DNA of 64,000 nt from the NCBI GenBank assembly GCA_900696575.1, contig CAADHD010000027.1:1-64000 (forward strand). The letters run 5' to 3'. The notes under the pieces were generated by a model that saw nothing but the letters and a program-made list of their open reading frames with translations, did no database searches and was not told the DNA's origin. The stretch comes from an uncultured Bacteroidota bacterium (GTDB lineage: Bacteria; Bacteroidota; Bacteroidia; AKYH767-A; OLB10). This document shows, piece by piece, positions 34,928 through 43,433 of the stretch; within the stretch, counting starts at the first letter, position 1, and the number at the start of each line of letters is the position of its first letter. Both the position numbers and the translations under genes were made by a program.

Positions 34928-35932
34928 ATGCTGAAATCATTTTATCGTGCAGCGGTATTCCCTGCAGCCATTCGTTTGGGTTTGGATAAGGTGCTCAGGC
35001 GGCTGTCTGAAAGAAAGCGCATCATTTTAATGTATCATGGAGTAGTTCCGAAGCCGGACTTAAAACTTTCCGTAAACCATCTTTCAGTGAATGACTTTGA
35101 ACAGCACATGGCTTACCTGAACCGAAGTTTTAAAATCAGGAAACTCTGTGATTTGTTTGAAGATTACCGCAACGATGTGGTTCCTAAAGATTATGAGGTT
35201 GCCATCACATTTGATGACGGGTATGCGAATAATTATCACTATGCCTTTCCGGTGTTAAAACAATTAAAGATGCCGGCAACTATATTCATGGTAACAAAAG
35301 CATTGGATAATCCCAACCATATTTTATGGTACGATTTTATTGACGGGGTAAAGCCGCAGATTGATTACAAGAGCCTGACGGCAGTTAATTTCGGGTTCCC
35401 GCCATCCAAAGAGGGGGTATTTAAAAAAATACGAGACGCTGAATCGCTGAAGGCTTTCATGAAACTGATCAGCGTAATCGAAAAGAACCGAATTATTCAG
35501 TGGATTACCGAACAAGGCATCCAGCCTGATACGACCGGTCATAAAGAATTTTTTGAATTGCTCTCTGCTGAACAGATAAAAGAAATGACAGATTCAGGAC
35601 TTATTGAAATAGGCTCACATACACACAACCATCCAAATTTATCTGAAATTTCGGTCTCAGAAGCAGAGCAGGAAATCAGCTATTCCAAAGCGCTGATTGA
35701 AAGAATTACAGGTGATGCTGTAGAGAGCATTGCATTTCCTGACGGCAGTTACAACGAGGAAATAAAAAACCTTTGTATCAATGCCGGATATCGTAATCTG
35801 CTGGCTGTTGATTATAAACTTAAATCAGATATTTACAAAAAAAATATTTTATCTCGCTTTTGCATAAGCAATACAACCACTAATGAGTCTAATTTTCTAA
35901 GATTAGGAGTTCGCTTTTTATTTGAGCCTTAG
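34928..35932 (+). CDS. Polysaccharide deacetylase family protein
   Basis: A 334-residue NodB-fold protein of carbohydrate esterase family 4. The motif order is ILMYHGVV, the metal and catalytic motif TFDDGYANN (about 96-104), and the H-x3-H metal motif SHTHNHPNLS; the late FPDGSYNEEI loop is also present. It should remove N-acetyl groups from surface or capsular glycan, probably at the cytoplasmic side since no signal peptide is seen. The 3' end overlaps the convergent FkbM gene by 15 bases. It opens a surface-carbohydrate region running to 44.5 kb. Confidence 0.88.
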   Translation: MLKSFYRAAVFPAAIRLGLDKVLRRLSERKRIILMYHGVVPKPDLKLSVNHLSVNDFEQHMAYLNRSFKIRKLCDLFEDYRNDVVPKDYEVAITFDDGYANNYHYAFPVLKQLKMPATIFMVTKALDNPNHILWYDFIDGVKPQIDYKSLTAVNFGFPPSKEGVFKKIRDAESLKAFMKLISVIEKNRIIQWITEQGIQPDTTGHKEFFELLSAEQIKEMTDSGLIEIGSHTHNHPNLSEISVSEAEQEISYSKALIERITGDAVESIAFPDGSYNEEIKNLCINAGYRNLLAVDYKLKSDIYKKNILSRFCISNTTTNESNFLRLGVRFLFEP

Positions 35933-36808
35933 TTTTTTGGAAGTTTCAGGTTTGCAAATCAAGAAGTTTAAGCCATTGGCTTTTCGAAGATTTTTTTCAC
36001 ACAATATTCCTTTTGTTTCATCAATACTATAGAATTCATACTGTAAACCACTAAGTAAATTTTCAATTTCGTACCCCAATTCATTCGATTGGATCTCAAT
36101 AATCATGTCTGGCATAAATTGTTTTAAATATTTCCCCATACCCTTCAATACTTGCGGCTCGTGGGTTTCAACATCTAATTTCATCACATCAATTTTATTG
36201 ATTTTATGATGTTCAATAAAGTCCTCCAATCTAATGACATCAATTTCTTCCTCGTAAACCTTCTCGTTCACAAATAAATTTTTGTTTACCGTTACAGAAT
36301 ATACATGGTCCAAGGAGGTTGGGAAAATCTTTGCTTTACCCGTGAAGTCTGATAAGGCTAATTTGTGTAAAGAAATATTATGGCTATTGAGTTTAACGTT
36401 ATGGCTAAGTTTTTTAAAGATGGAGTCCATTGGTTCAAATGCATAGATTTGAGATGAGCGGTTAATGGTTTTGGCTATTAAGGCATAACAGCCGGTATTT
36501 GCTCCAATGTCAAAAATGACCTCTGCATCATTGCATAAACCAATCCAAATTCTACTGGATTCTTTCTCCCATCCATTCTTGATGCCTCCCCAAAAAAAAT
36601 GATTTTCTACATGATACCTATAACCATAATTCATCATTTTAAAACTTGATTTTCCTATCGAAGTTTTAAAAACACCTTGGAAATAAAAATATTCATGCCA
36701 GCTAAAAGGTAATCTAATGCATCGTCTTAAAATTTTATAGAAAAAGATTTTTCCTGGAATAGCCTCATAAAGGCGTCTAAGCCATCGCTTCAATTTAGGG
36801 TTTATCAT
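35918..36808 (-). CDS. FkbM-family methyltransferase
   Basis: A 296-residue SAM-dependent methyltransferase. The SAM site is IFDIGANTGCYALIA followed by IYAFEPMDSIFKKL, and the family signature DVMKLDVETHEPQVLKGM is present. FkbM enzymes O-methylate sugars or other hydroxyl groups, often in surface polysaccharide clusters. The ATG overlaps the end of the upstream ATP-grasp/phosphatase gene by 14 bases, so the two are likely coupled. The gene reads as more A+T-rich than its neighbours, with many ATT, TTT and AAA codons. Confidence 0.88.
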   Translation of the reverse strand: MINPKLKRWLRRLYEAIPGKIFFYKILRRCIRLPFSWHEYFYFQGVFKTSIGKSSFKMMNYGYRYHVENHFFWGGIKNGWEKESSRIWIGLCNDAEVIFDIGANTGCYALIAKTINRSSQIYAFEPMDSIFKKLSHNVKLNSHNISLHKLALSDFTGKAKIFPTSLDHVYSVTVNKNLFVNEKVYEEEIDVIRLEDFIEHHKINKIDVMKLDVETHEPQVLKGMGKYLKQFMPDMIIEIQSNELGYEIENLLSGLQYEFYSIDETKGILCEKNLRKANGLNFLICKPETSKKLRLK

Positions 36809-38426
36809 TTATAAAAGTGTAATCCAACGACTGTTTTATTTGATTAAAGGTGTTTAAAAACACGGAGGTGTCCTTTCCATATGGATCGGGAATATCTTTA
36901 TCGGAAATAAAATAAACTCGCGACTTTTCAACACCCAGTTTTATAAGGTGAAAATAATTAATTCTATCCATGACAATGAATGCATCGTATTTACTCTTTT
37001 CTTTAACATTAAAGCATCGAGATAGGTGATTTGATATATCAACATTCATCTGTTGAGCAACTAAGACAGCATTGAGAGGAGGGAGTCTTTCTTCAATATT
37101 TACAAATCCAAATGAGGCGAACTTGTGCTTAGGAAAGTGTTTTTTTGAATAAATTTCTGCAAATGGACTTCGGCAAATATTGCCGTGGCAAATAAAAGCT
37201 ATTGATAATGATCTGGAGGATTTAATTTTTAATTTATTTCTTGTAATCAGTGAGTATTTCTGAATAAACTTAGAATATAATCTTTTTAAATCATGAAAAT
37301 AAAGTTCAACAAAGTGTAGCGGATCACGGAAAAATCCATCTTCAATTATCTCGTTTCTTTTAAAGTTAAAAAGAATGCTACAAGACCACTTAAAAAATTC
37401 CAAAAATTTTCCTTGCATACATTTTGAGCCATATAGCATAGCTTCCATATGGAGGTTTCGCACTTTTAGCTTCTTAAGAGAGCTAATTTTATTGATTTTT
37501 TTATTAAGCACAATCATCTCATAAAGCTGAACGGGGAAGTTCAATCCGCTGTAAATTCCAACATTCAGAGACCCCCAAAATCTGCCATTCATTTCCATTA
37601 AAACAGCTTTATTTGAATCGGCTTTAAATTCAATCATGGCTACCCCTGTCCAGCCAATGCTTTTTAAAAGACTTTCTATTTTTGTTTCAAGGTTATATGT
37701 ACTTGAATTGATAATTTCCCGATAGCTACTTACTCCATTAATCTCCGTAATTCTTTTATGAAGGTAATAGTTAATTATTTCCCCATTGTAAGCAATCAAA
37801 TTAAAACCTATACCTGTCCCTCTCACTCTTTTTTGTATGATCAACGGTGTTGAATGGATAAGCTCTCTGACCAAATCAGAAAGGTGTTCTCTTGATTCAG
37901 CAATCCGCACTTTAAATTCTAAGATTTTATTGTTTTTTATTTTAGCGGAGAAGGCAGGTTTTAGAATACATGGAAATTCGAAATCAGGCTTAATCAGATT
38001 TAAATCGGTTATATTTTCAATAAAGACACTTTCAGGAATTTCAATTCCATGCCTGCCGGCTTCCAACAAAAGTTTCCTTTTATCATGTGCAAATTCATAA
38101 ACACGGCTGGGATTTAAATTAAGAATGGGTGTATGCAAATTGATTTCTCTTTCATGCTTATGGCAAATCTCCATTGCCGGATCATTTATTGGCAAGATAC
38201 ATTTGTAAGATCCCTTTTTTACAATTTCAATAAGCCTTTCTGAAAATTCCATTTCATCTTCCGAAGGATTACCAATATCAATGTATTTATGAATATACCT
38301 GGAATTTCTAATAGGAAGTTTATACCAGTCAATAATGTTGATTTCTAGTCCGTAATCATACAATGATTTGGCTACAGCCATCCCGGATTGCAAACTAGCC
38401 CCTATGAGCAATATTCTATTCTTCAT
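36795..38426 (-). CDS. ATP-grasp ligase fused to a low-molecular-weight tyrosine phosphatase
   Basis: A 543-residue two-domain protein. Residues 1 to about 320 are an ATP-grasp (PylC/CarB-like) enzyme: Rossmann-like start ILLIGASLQSGMAVAKSL, ATP lysine in FPCILKPAFSA, and metal site VAMIEFK...LMEMNGRFWGS. Residues about 400-543 are a low-molecular-weight protein tyrosine phosphatase: CX5R loop CHGNICRS (C413, R419) and acid loop KDIPDPYGKD. ATP-grasp enzymes of this class join a carboxylate to an amine; the phosphatase class in glycan loci often acts on tyrosine kinases that control export. The open frame extends to TTG 38432, but ATG 38426 is the better start. The gene is clearly A+T-rich. 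Confidence 0.88.
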   Translation of the reverse strand: MKNRILLIGASLQSGMAVAKSLYDYGLEINIIDWYKLPIRNSRYIHKYIDIGNPSEDEMEFSERLIEIVKKGSYKCILPINDPAMEICHKHEREINLHTPILNLNPSRVYEFAHDKRKLLLEAGRHGIEIPESVFIENITDLNLIKPDFEFPCILKPAFSAKIKNNKILEFKVRIAESREHLSDLVRELIHSTPLIIQKRVRGTGIGFNLIAYNGEIINYYLHKRITEINGVSSYREIINSSTYNLETKIESLLKSIGWTGVAMIEFKADSNKAVLMEMNGRFWGSLNVGIYSGLNFPVQLYEMIVLNKKINKISSLKKLKVRNLHMEAMLYGSKCMQGKFLEFFKWSCSILFNFKRNEIIEDGFFRDPLHFVELYFHDLKRLYSKFIQKYSLITRNKLKIKSSRSLSIAFICHGNICRSPFAEIYSKKHFPKHKFASFGFVNIEERLPPLNAVLVAQQMNVDISNHLSRCFNVKEKSKYDAFIVMDRINYFHLIKLGVEKSRVYFISDKDIPDPYGKDTSVFLNTFNQIKQSLDYTFINDKP

Positions 38427-38532
38427 GAACAAGCATTCGTTTTTGGGGGATTATGATCAGTTATTTTTTAAAAGGGAATATTGATGAAAGTAGCAATACA
38501 ATTCTCTTTACTAGGACAAATGCTTAAAAGTA

Positions 38533-40431
38533 TTATCTCATCCATTTCAAAAACCAAAGTTTAAAAACAAACAAAGACCAGATGCGTTGAAAGGTAACCG
38601 GTTTATTATCAAAATAATTTTTGATCATCTTTTTAATTTCAGTCTCATTAAAAATGCCGTTGCAACCCAGCTGGGAATCAAAAATAGTGTAATTAAGCAT
38701 TTTTTTTAGGTCTGACTGAAACCATTTTTCGTAAGGTATATTAAACCCCATCTTCTTCCGTTCCATCATTTCTGCCGGTACATATTGATGAACAATATGC
38801 CTCAGCAGGCGTTTGCCTTTGTCGTTGTGCCATTTAAAGTGTGATGGCAATGATGCTGCGTATTCAATAATGCGGTGATCTAACAGCGGCTCGCGTGCTT
38901 CTAAAGAAACAGCCATGCCGGCACGGTCAACCTTGCAAAGAATGTCATCCACTAAGAATGTACGGTAATCGGTATGCAAATAGTGTGCAAGCGGATCATG
39001 TTTTGTCATCACCAATACATCTTCAAAAGCCGTTGGCGGAAAAGCGGCATCCACCGAAAGCAGGCGTTTTATTTCGCGCTGTGTCATGGCTTGTGTAATG
39101 ATGTTGAACAGCGCAGCCGGATGCTTTTCGCGCAGGGCAAGTATCAGTTTATTAAGCCTGTCAGGTCTTGCAAGGTTGGAAACAGGCATTAACCTCTGAA
39201 CTAAAGAAAGCAATGAAGCCGCAGACATTTTTAAAAAGCCGGGCAACAGGTGCAACTGCGAGTTATAACGCAGGCACTTGCCGTATTTATCATAACCTGC
39301 AAAGATTTCATCACCGCCATCGGCACTAAGGGCAACGGTAACCTGCTGTTGCGCCATTTTGCTTACTAAGTAAGTAGGTATGGCAGAGGAGTCGGCAAAA
39401 GGCTCATCATATATTTCAGGAAGTTGTGGAATTATATTCATGGCTTCGCGCCAGGTGCAGATGTATTCATGATGGTCGGTGCCCAGATGAGCGGCCACCT
39501 GCCGTGCATAAGGGGCTTCGTTAAAAGTATTTTCTTCAAAACCGATGGTAAATGTCTTGAGCTTCTGCTGTTGGTTTTTCTGAATTAAAGCCGTAACCAA
39601 AGTACTGTCGTAGCCACCGCTAAGGAATACACCAACAGGTACATCGCTTACCATGCGCAACTGAAAGGCCTGCTGCATAATACGCTCGGTTTCTGCTGCA
39701 GCTTCATTAAAAGAAATTGGAGGAGAAGGCTTATTGTAAAACTCAGTTACACTCCAATACTGTTTCTGTAAAACACTTTTCGATTTAAGGCTGATGGTGA
39801 GGTAATGCCCCGGCAACAGTTTGTACGTTCTGCTGAAGATGGTATATGGTGCAGGGATGTAACCATGTTGAAAATACAAGGCCAGTGCAGCGGGGCTTAT
39901 CACATTTAAAAAATGCGGATGTTTATGAAAAGCTTTCAGTTCTGAGGCAAAAAGAAAATGCTGCCCGTCATTAAAATAATAAAGCGGCTTAACACCTGCT
40001 CGGTCGCGTATCAGGTGCAGCAGTTCGTTTTTACGATCAAGTATGGCAATGGCAAACATGCCGCGGAACCGGTGAATGCAGTTTATTCCCCAGTGCGAAA
40101 ATGCTTTGAGCAGAACTTCCGTATCGGTGCGGCTTTTAAAAGTGTGCCCGAGTTTTTCGAGTTCGGTTTTTACTTCCGTAAAATTGTAAAGCTCTCCATT
40201 AAGCATGGCGGTTAATCCGGCCTCTTCAAAATGCATAGGCTGATGGCCTGCAGGTGTAAGGTCAAGAATGCTAAGCCTTCTGAATCCGAATCCCACTTGT
40301 GTATTTGCGAAATCAAACAATTCATAGCCGCTGTCGTCTGGTCCGCGGTATTCGAGTGTGTCGGCCATTTGCCGAACGGTGTCAATAGTTGACTGTCCGT
40401 CAAAATCAACAAAACCTGCAATGCCGCACAT
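38533..40431 (-). CDS. asnB: Asparagine synthase (glutamine-hydrolysing), AsnB type
   Basis: A 632-residue amidotransferase. The N-terminal nucleophile C2 in MCGIAGFVDF starts a class II glutaminase domain (1 to about 205), with RLSILDLTPAGHQPM and LNGELYNF. The synthetase domain has the PP-loop GVFLSGGYDSTL near 267-278 and ALSADGGDEIFAGY. In polysaccharide clusters such enzymes may amidate sugar acids or other carboxylates in place of free aspartate; the context makes that possible here. It follows a small membrane protein gene by 26 bases. Confidence 0.9.
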   Translation of the reverse strand: MCGIAGFVDFDGQSTIDTVRQMADTLEYRGPDDSGYELFDFANTQVGFGFRRLSILDLTPAGHQPMHFEEAGLTAMLNGELYNFTEVKTELEKLGHTFKSRTDTEVLLKAFSHWGINCIHRFRGMFAIAILDRKNELLHLIRDRAGVKPLYYFNDGQHFLFASELKAFHKHPHFLNVISPAALALYFQHGYIPAPYTIFSRTYKLLPGHYLTISLKSKSVLQKQYWSVTEFYNKPSPPISFNEAAAETERIMQQAFQLRMVSDVPVGVFLSGGYDSTLVTALIQKNQQQKLKTFTIGFEENTFNEAPYARQVAAHLGTDHHEYICTWREAMNIIPQLPEIYDEPFADSSAIPTYLVSKMAQQQVTVALSADGGDEIFAGYDKYGKCLRYNSQLHLLPGFLKMSAASLLSLVQRLMPVSNLARPDRLNKLILALREKHPAALFNIITQAMTQREIKRLLSVDAAFPPTAFEDVLVMTKHDPLAHYLHTDYRTFLVDDILCKVDRAGMAVSLEAREPLLDHRIIEYAASLPSHFKWHNDKGKRLLRHIVHQYVPAEMMERKKMGFNIPYEKWFQSDLKKMLNYTIFDSQLGCNGIFNETEIKKMIKNYFDNKPVTFQRIWSLFVFKLWFLKWMR

Positions 40432-40457
40432 GGGTGTAAAAATGAGATATTGAAAAA

Positions 40458-41159
40458 TTATGTGCTGATTTCGGTTTTTATTTCCGTAAGTATTTTACGG
40501 ATGGAAATAATGTGAGCAAACAATACAACTGGCACTACTACGGCAGGCAGCCATACAAATGGGAAATATGTTACGGCCAGATTAGGCTGTGCCTGCCCGA
40601 AAACCTGAAACGGGGTCGGCAATGAAAGTATGGCAGTGATTACAATGTTGAAGAGTAACGTCAATCCTACACAGTTCCAGATAAACAGAAATTTTAAACC
40701 TGTTTTTGAATCATAAAACCAGCGATGAGAAAAAATAATGGCAGAAAGCCCTGCAACAATGTCGAAGTTTCTTCCTTCAAAAGTCATTTCAACAGGAATT
40801 TCTTTGTCATAAAAAAGGCTTAATAAAAGGAGTTCAACCGGAATGCGGACAAGATGAATAAAGGTGAGTTTACGAAGGTGAAAATGATTTAATTTATTTC
40901 TGACCACCCCGAAATAGATAACAGTTAATACGGCAGGTATAACAGCCAGAAACATTCTTGGGAACAGGGAAACAAAATTTCTGTAAAAACCTGTGCCGGC
41001 AATTAAAGCCTGAAGCAGCATCCAGATACCAATCGCAGAAAAAACAATCAGCAACGTTGGCTTACCCGTTTGCTGAAATGCATTTAAAAATAGAAAGAGT
41101 GTAAGCAGAACCGTAAAAAGAAATCCAAGGGAAAGGTCGGGTTCATAAAGCTGTGACAC
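40458..41159 (-). CDS. Conserved seven-helix membrane protein of unknown function
   Basis: A 233-residue integral membrane protein with about seven hydrophobic segments and a charged C-terminal end (SIRKILTEIKTEIST). I recognise no catalytic motif. VRIPVELLLLSLFYDKEIPVEMTFEGRNFDIVAG is a distinctive polar stretch in the middle. The start is GTG at 41159, since the next ATG would remove the first helix. It precedes asnB by 26 bases in the same direction, so the two may be co-transcribed, although a role in glycan amidation is only a guess. Confidence 0.65.
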   Translation of the reverse strand: MSQLYEPDLSLGFLFTVLLTLFLFLNAFQQTGKPTLLIVFSAIGIWMLLQALIAGTGFYRNFVSLFPRMFLAVIPAVLTVIYFGVVRNKLNHFHLRKLTFIHLVRIPVELLLLSLFYDKEIPVEMTFEGRNFDIVAGLSAIIFSHRWFYDSKTGLKFLFIWNCVGLTLLFNIVITAILSLPTPFQVFGQAQPNLAVTYFPFVWLPAVVVPVVLFAHIISIRKILTEIKTEIST

Positions 41160-41163
41160 CGGG

Positions 41164-41171
41164 CAAAGGTA
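41164..41171 (-). promoter_or_regulatory. Candidate -7 box upstream of the seven-helix protein gene
   Basis: TACCTTTG on the minus strand fits TAnnTTTG, but lies only 4 bases before the GTG, implying an almost leaderless message. It sits between a strong terminator and the gene, where a promoter is expected. No -33 TTG is visible. Confidence 0.35.
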
Positions 41172-41183
41172 AATTTGAAACCC

Positions 41184-41227
41184 ATATAAAAAAAATCCTC
41201 CCGACTGATGCCGGGAGGATTTTATAT
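41184..41227. terminator. Strong hairpin terminator, works best on the minus strand
   Basis: ATCCTCCCG (41195-41203) pairs perfectly with CGGGAGGAT (41212-41220) around an 8-base loop. Flanking A and T tracts extend the pairing to ATATAAAA/TTTTATAT. Read on the minus strand, an eight-T run follows the stem, a standard intrinsic terminator for the lipoprotein gene ending at 41251. The shorter T run on the other side may give some termination on the plus strand as well. Confidence 0.9.
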
Positions 41228-41250
41228 GTTACTATCAACTAAGAAGAAGC

Positions 41251-42162
41251 TTAATCCCAGCTCTGAATGGTATTCAGTTTTGCCGTCTGTGCATTCAGTA
41301 CCTGCATGTTGGAAGCATTGTAAACGTATGCTACTACATAACAGTTGCTGATGTTAAACAAAGGAGGCAAATCAAAAGTTACACGATGACGGAAATGGCC
41401 GCCCATAACAAGGTGAGAAGAAGGAATGCTTACCCCATCAACAGAAGTTAGCATCTGGCGGACCACATAATTATGAGTATAATTCGGAATCGGGTTACCC
41501 ATGTTATAGAAAGGGCTGGCCGGATCGTTATTACCTGAGTTTGCCTGATCAAAACCCTGGCCTGCACCGGTTACATTATTTTCAACTAAGTAAGCAACCA
41601 GTTTATAGTTTCCGCTTAACGTAGTGTTAAACCCTGAATGCAGAAATACATTGACAAGATTCGTAGCGGAAACTGACGATTGAATGGCAAGGCCGGCAAC
41701 TGCGGTTGATGAAAGAGTAGCCGGTAGGTTGCTGTTCCAGTTCATACTTGTGTTAAATAAGTTGCCATTGTAAGGAATTCTGTTCTGCATGGTAGCCGGA
41801 ATCTGAGAAGGCTGGCTTCCGATAAATCCAAGCAATTCATCGCTGGCAGAAGAACTCAATTTGTCATTATTGTGAAAATTGGCTGCAACAATCCGGTTAG
41901 GATATAATCCGCGAACAGTGTTAAGCATGTAATCGTTCATTGGTGTACGTCCTTCGTTAGCACTCACGTACGATTCCACCAGCGCTTTTTGTGTAAAGGT
42001 GGAGGGCGGAGTGCTAATAACAGGATTGATAATTGTGCCTGAACCCTGACGGTTGTTTCCATTTTCATTAGGCACCATGGCATTGTCGCTTTCCTTCTGG
42101 CAGGAAACAAGGGCCAGACCGATAACTGCAAGCGATAGCAGGTTTGTGATTTGTTTTTTCAT
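41251..42162 (-). CDS. Omp28-like lipoprotein lacking the CxxC
   Basis: A 303-residue lipoprotein (lipobox LVSC, C21). After a low-complexity linker, TFTQKALVESYVSANEGRTPMNDYML and the following YPNRIVAANFHNNDKL align in pattern with Omp28-related proteins, where a thioredoxin-like CxxC normally follows the VE-x-[FY] strand. Here both cysteines are absent, so no redox activity is expected. The C-terminal part has the beta-rich VRQMLTSVDGVSIPSS and HRVTFDLPPLFNISNCYVVAYVYN features of the family. It appears monocistronic, with its own terminator downstream and a candidate -7 box upstream. Confidence 0.65.
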   Translation of the reverse strand: MKKQITNLLSLAVIGLALVSCQKESDNAMVPNENGNNRQGSGTIINPVISTPPSTFTQKALVESYVSANEGRTPMNDYMLNTVRGLYPNRIVAANFHNNDKLSSSASDELLGFIGSQPSQIPATMQNRIPYNGNLFNTSMNWNSNLPATLSSTAVAGLAIQSSVSATNLVNVFLHSGFNTTLSGNYKLVAYLVENNVTGAGQGFDQANSGNNDPASPFYNMGNPIPNYTHNYVVRQMLTSVDGVSIPSSHLVMGGHFRHRVTFDLPPLFNISNCYVVAYVYNASNMQVLNAQTAKLNTIQSWD

Positions 42163-42196
42163 ATTGTAGCTGTGTTTTATTTTGTCTGTTGAATGA

Positions 42197-42204
42197 CAAA
42201 ACTA
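42197..42204 (-). promoter_or_regulatory. Candidate -7 box for the Omp28-like gene
   Basis: TAGTTTTG on the minus strand fits TAnnTTTG and lies 34 bases before the ATG at 42162. A TTG at -33 is not evident. The gap between this gene and the upstream glycosyltransferase is 125 bases, enough for an independent promoter. Confidence 0.4.
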
Positions 42205-42287
42205 AAGCCCCATTTCTGCTGATTTTTTCATGGATTGGAAAATCCTTGCAAATGCAAGCGTTCAATTAAAGGAGAACCACAAATGAG

Positions 42288-43433
42288 TTATCGCAGGGCC
42301 GATAATACCTTTCGGTAAGATTCAACCTGAGACTCTTTTGTGAAAAAACGTTGTACCAGAGAAGCCATTTCTTCTGCCGGAAAACGGGTAAGCGCTGCTG
42401 CTGAAATGCTTTGTCCTTCTTCTAAAACAATTCCGCATCGGTTATTTCTTACAAAATCAGCGTAGTCGCCAATGCCTGCAGAAATGATAACAGGCAATCC
42501 GGCACCTAGATACTCGGCAAATTTGGTAGGCGATGCCACGCGGTTGGTAACAGACGATTCGCGAATCAATACTCCGTAATCGCAGGCTGATAATAAAGGA
42601 GTAACTTCATCATGTTTAACCCAGGCCCGGAAAATCCTTTCCGGCAATTCCTTCTGCATTTCCTCAATATGCTTGTCAGGCGGAGACAAAAACAGCAATG
42701 CTGCATTTTCCGACTCCTTTAATAATGGCCTTAAGGTTTGCTTTACCAGTCCGAAGGATTGCCAACCGGAAACGGAGCCGGAGTAAACCAATACAAAAGC
42801 ATCGGGATGAATTCCATGTTTCTGACGGATAGCCGTTTTTTCTTCTTTACTTAGCTGCTGAAATTTAAAACTTGAATTTACTAAGCAGGGAATGACTACG
42901 TGTTTATCATCCTGATAACTGAAACGCTCTTTCCAGTATTCCACTAATTTTTCGGAAACAGAGATTCTGAAATCCGGATTTAATGCTGCATTTTTTTCAA
43001 GATGATGGATGGTTATTTTCAGGTTCGGATACGGCACCACATCATATTCGGACCATTCGGCAGCAATGGCTCCGCGGCCATCGTATCCTGCCTTTTTAAT
43101 AAAACCTGCTTTTCGGCACAGCAGAGCCAGATTGCAGGCAAGTACTCCGCGGGCAAGAATAGATTTTGTTCGCGTTAAAAGACAGATGATTAACAACAGT
43201 GGCAGCGAGCACTTCCAATAATTCGCTTTCGGTATCATCGGCAGGATGATGGCATCTTTCACTTCTGACTGAATTCTCTTTTTTGTTTCAAAAAAATTTC
43301 GCAGCGAAACAAAAGCTACCAGCCGAATGTCGGCATGCAGGTTGTCATTCAAAAAATTAACCACATCGCACACCTGGCTGCTGTAAACGCCCGATGGCTG
43401 GTCGGCATAGGTAAGGTATATCATCCGGCTCAT
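42288..43433 (-). CDS. Glycosyltransferase, GT4-like
   Basis: A 381-residue glycosyltransferase of GT-B fold. The N-terminal domain starts MIYLTYADQPSGVYSSQV. The C-terminal half has the nucleotide-sugar region: FVLVYSGSVSGWQSF, then LLSACDYGVLIRESS and SPTKFAEYLGAGLPVI, which corresponds to the GT4 EX7E area with E in KFAEYL. A hydrophobic stretch near 75-90 (LPLLLIICLLT) could anchor it to the membrane. The start overlaps the upstream deacetylase-like gene by 4 bases (ATGA), so the pair is coupled. The acceptor and donor sugars are unknown. Confidence 0.82.
   Translation of the reverse strand: MSRMIYLTYADQPSGVYSSQVCDVVNFLNDNLHADIRLVAFVSLRNFFETKKRIQSEVKDAIILPMIPKANYWKCSLPLLLIICLLTRTKSILARGVLACNLALLCRKAGFIKKAGYDGRGAIAAEWSEYDVVPYPNLKITIHHLEKNAALNPDFRISVSEKLVEYWKERFSYQDDKHVVIPCLVNSSFKFQQLSKEEKTAIRQKHGIHPDAFVLVYSGSVSGWQSFGLVKQTLRPLLKESENAALLFLSPPDKHIEEMQKELPERIFRAWVKHDEVTPLLSACDYGVLIRESSVTNRVASPTKFAEYLGAGLPVIISAGIGDYADFVRNNRCGIVLEEGQSISAAALTRFPAEEMASLVQRFFTKESQVESYRKVLSALR

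Noticed and set aside
38427-38532. Promoter or tRNA in the gap between asnB and the fusion gene
   Set aside because: The sequence is A/T-rich without a TAnnTTTG box in the right orientation or a cloverleaf pattern.
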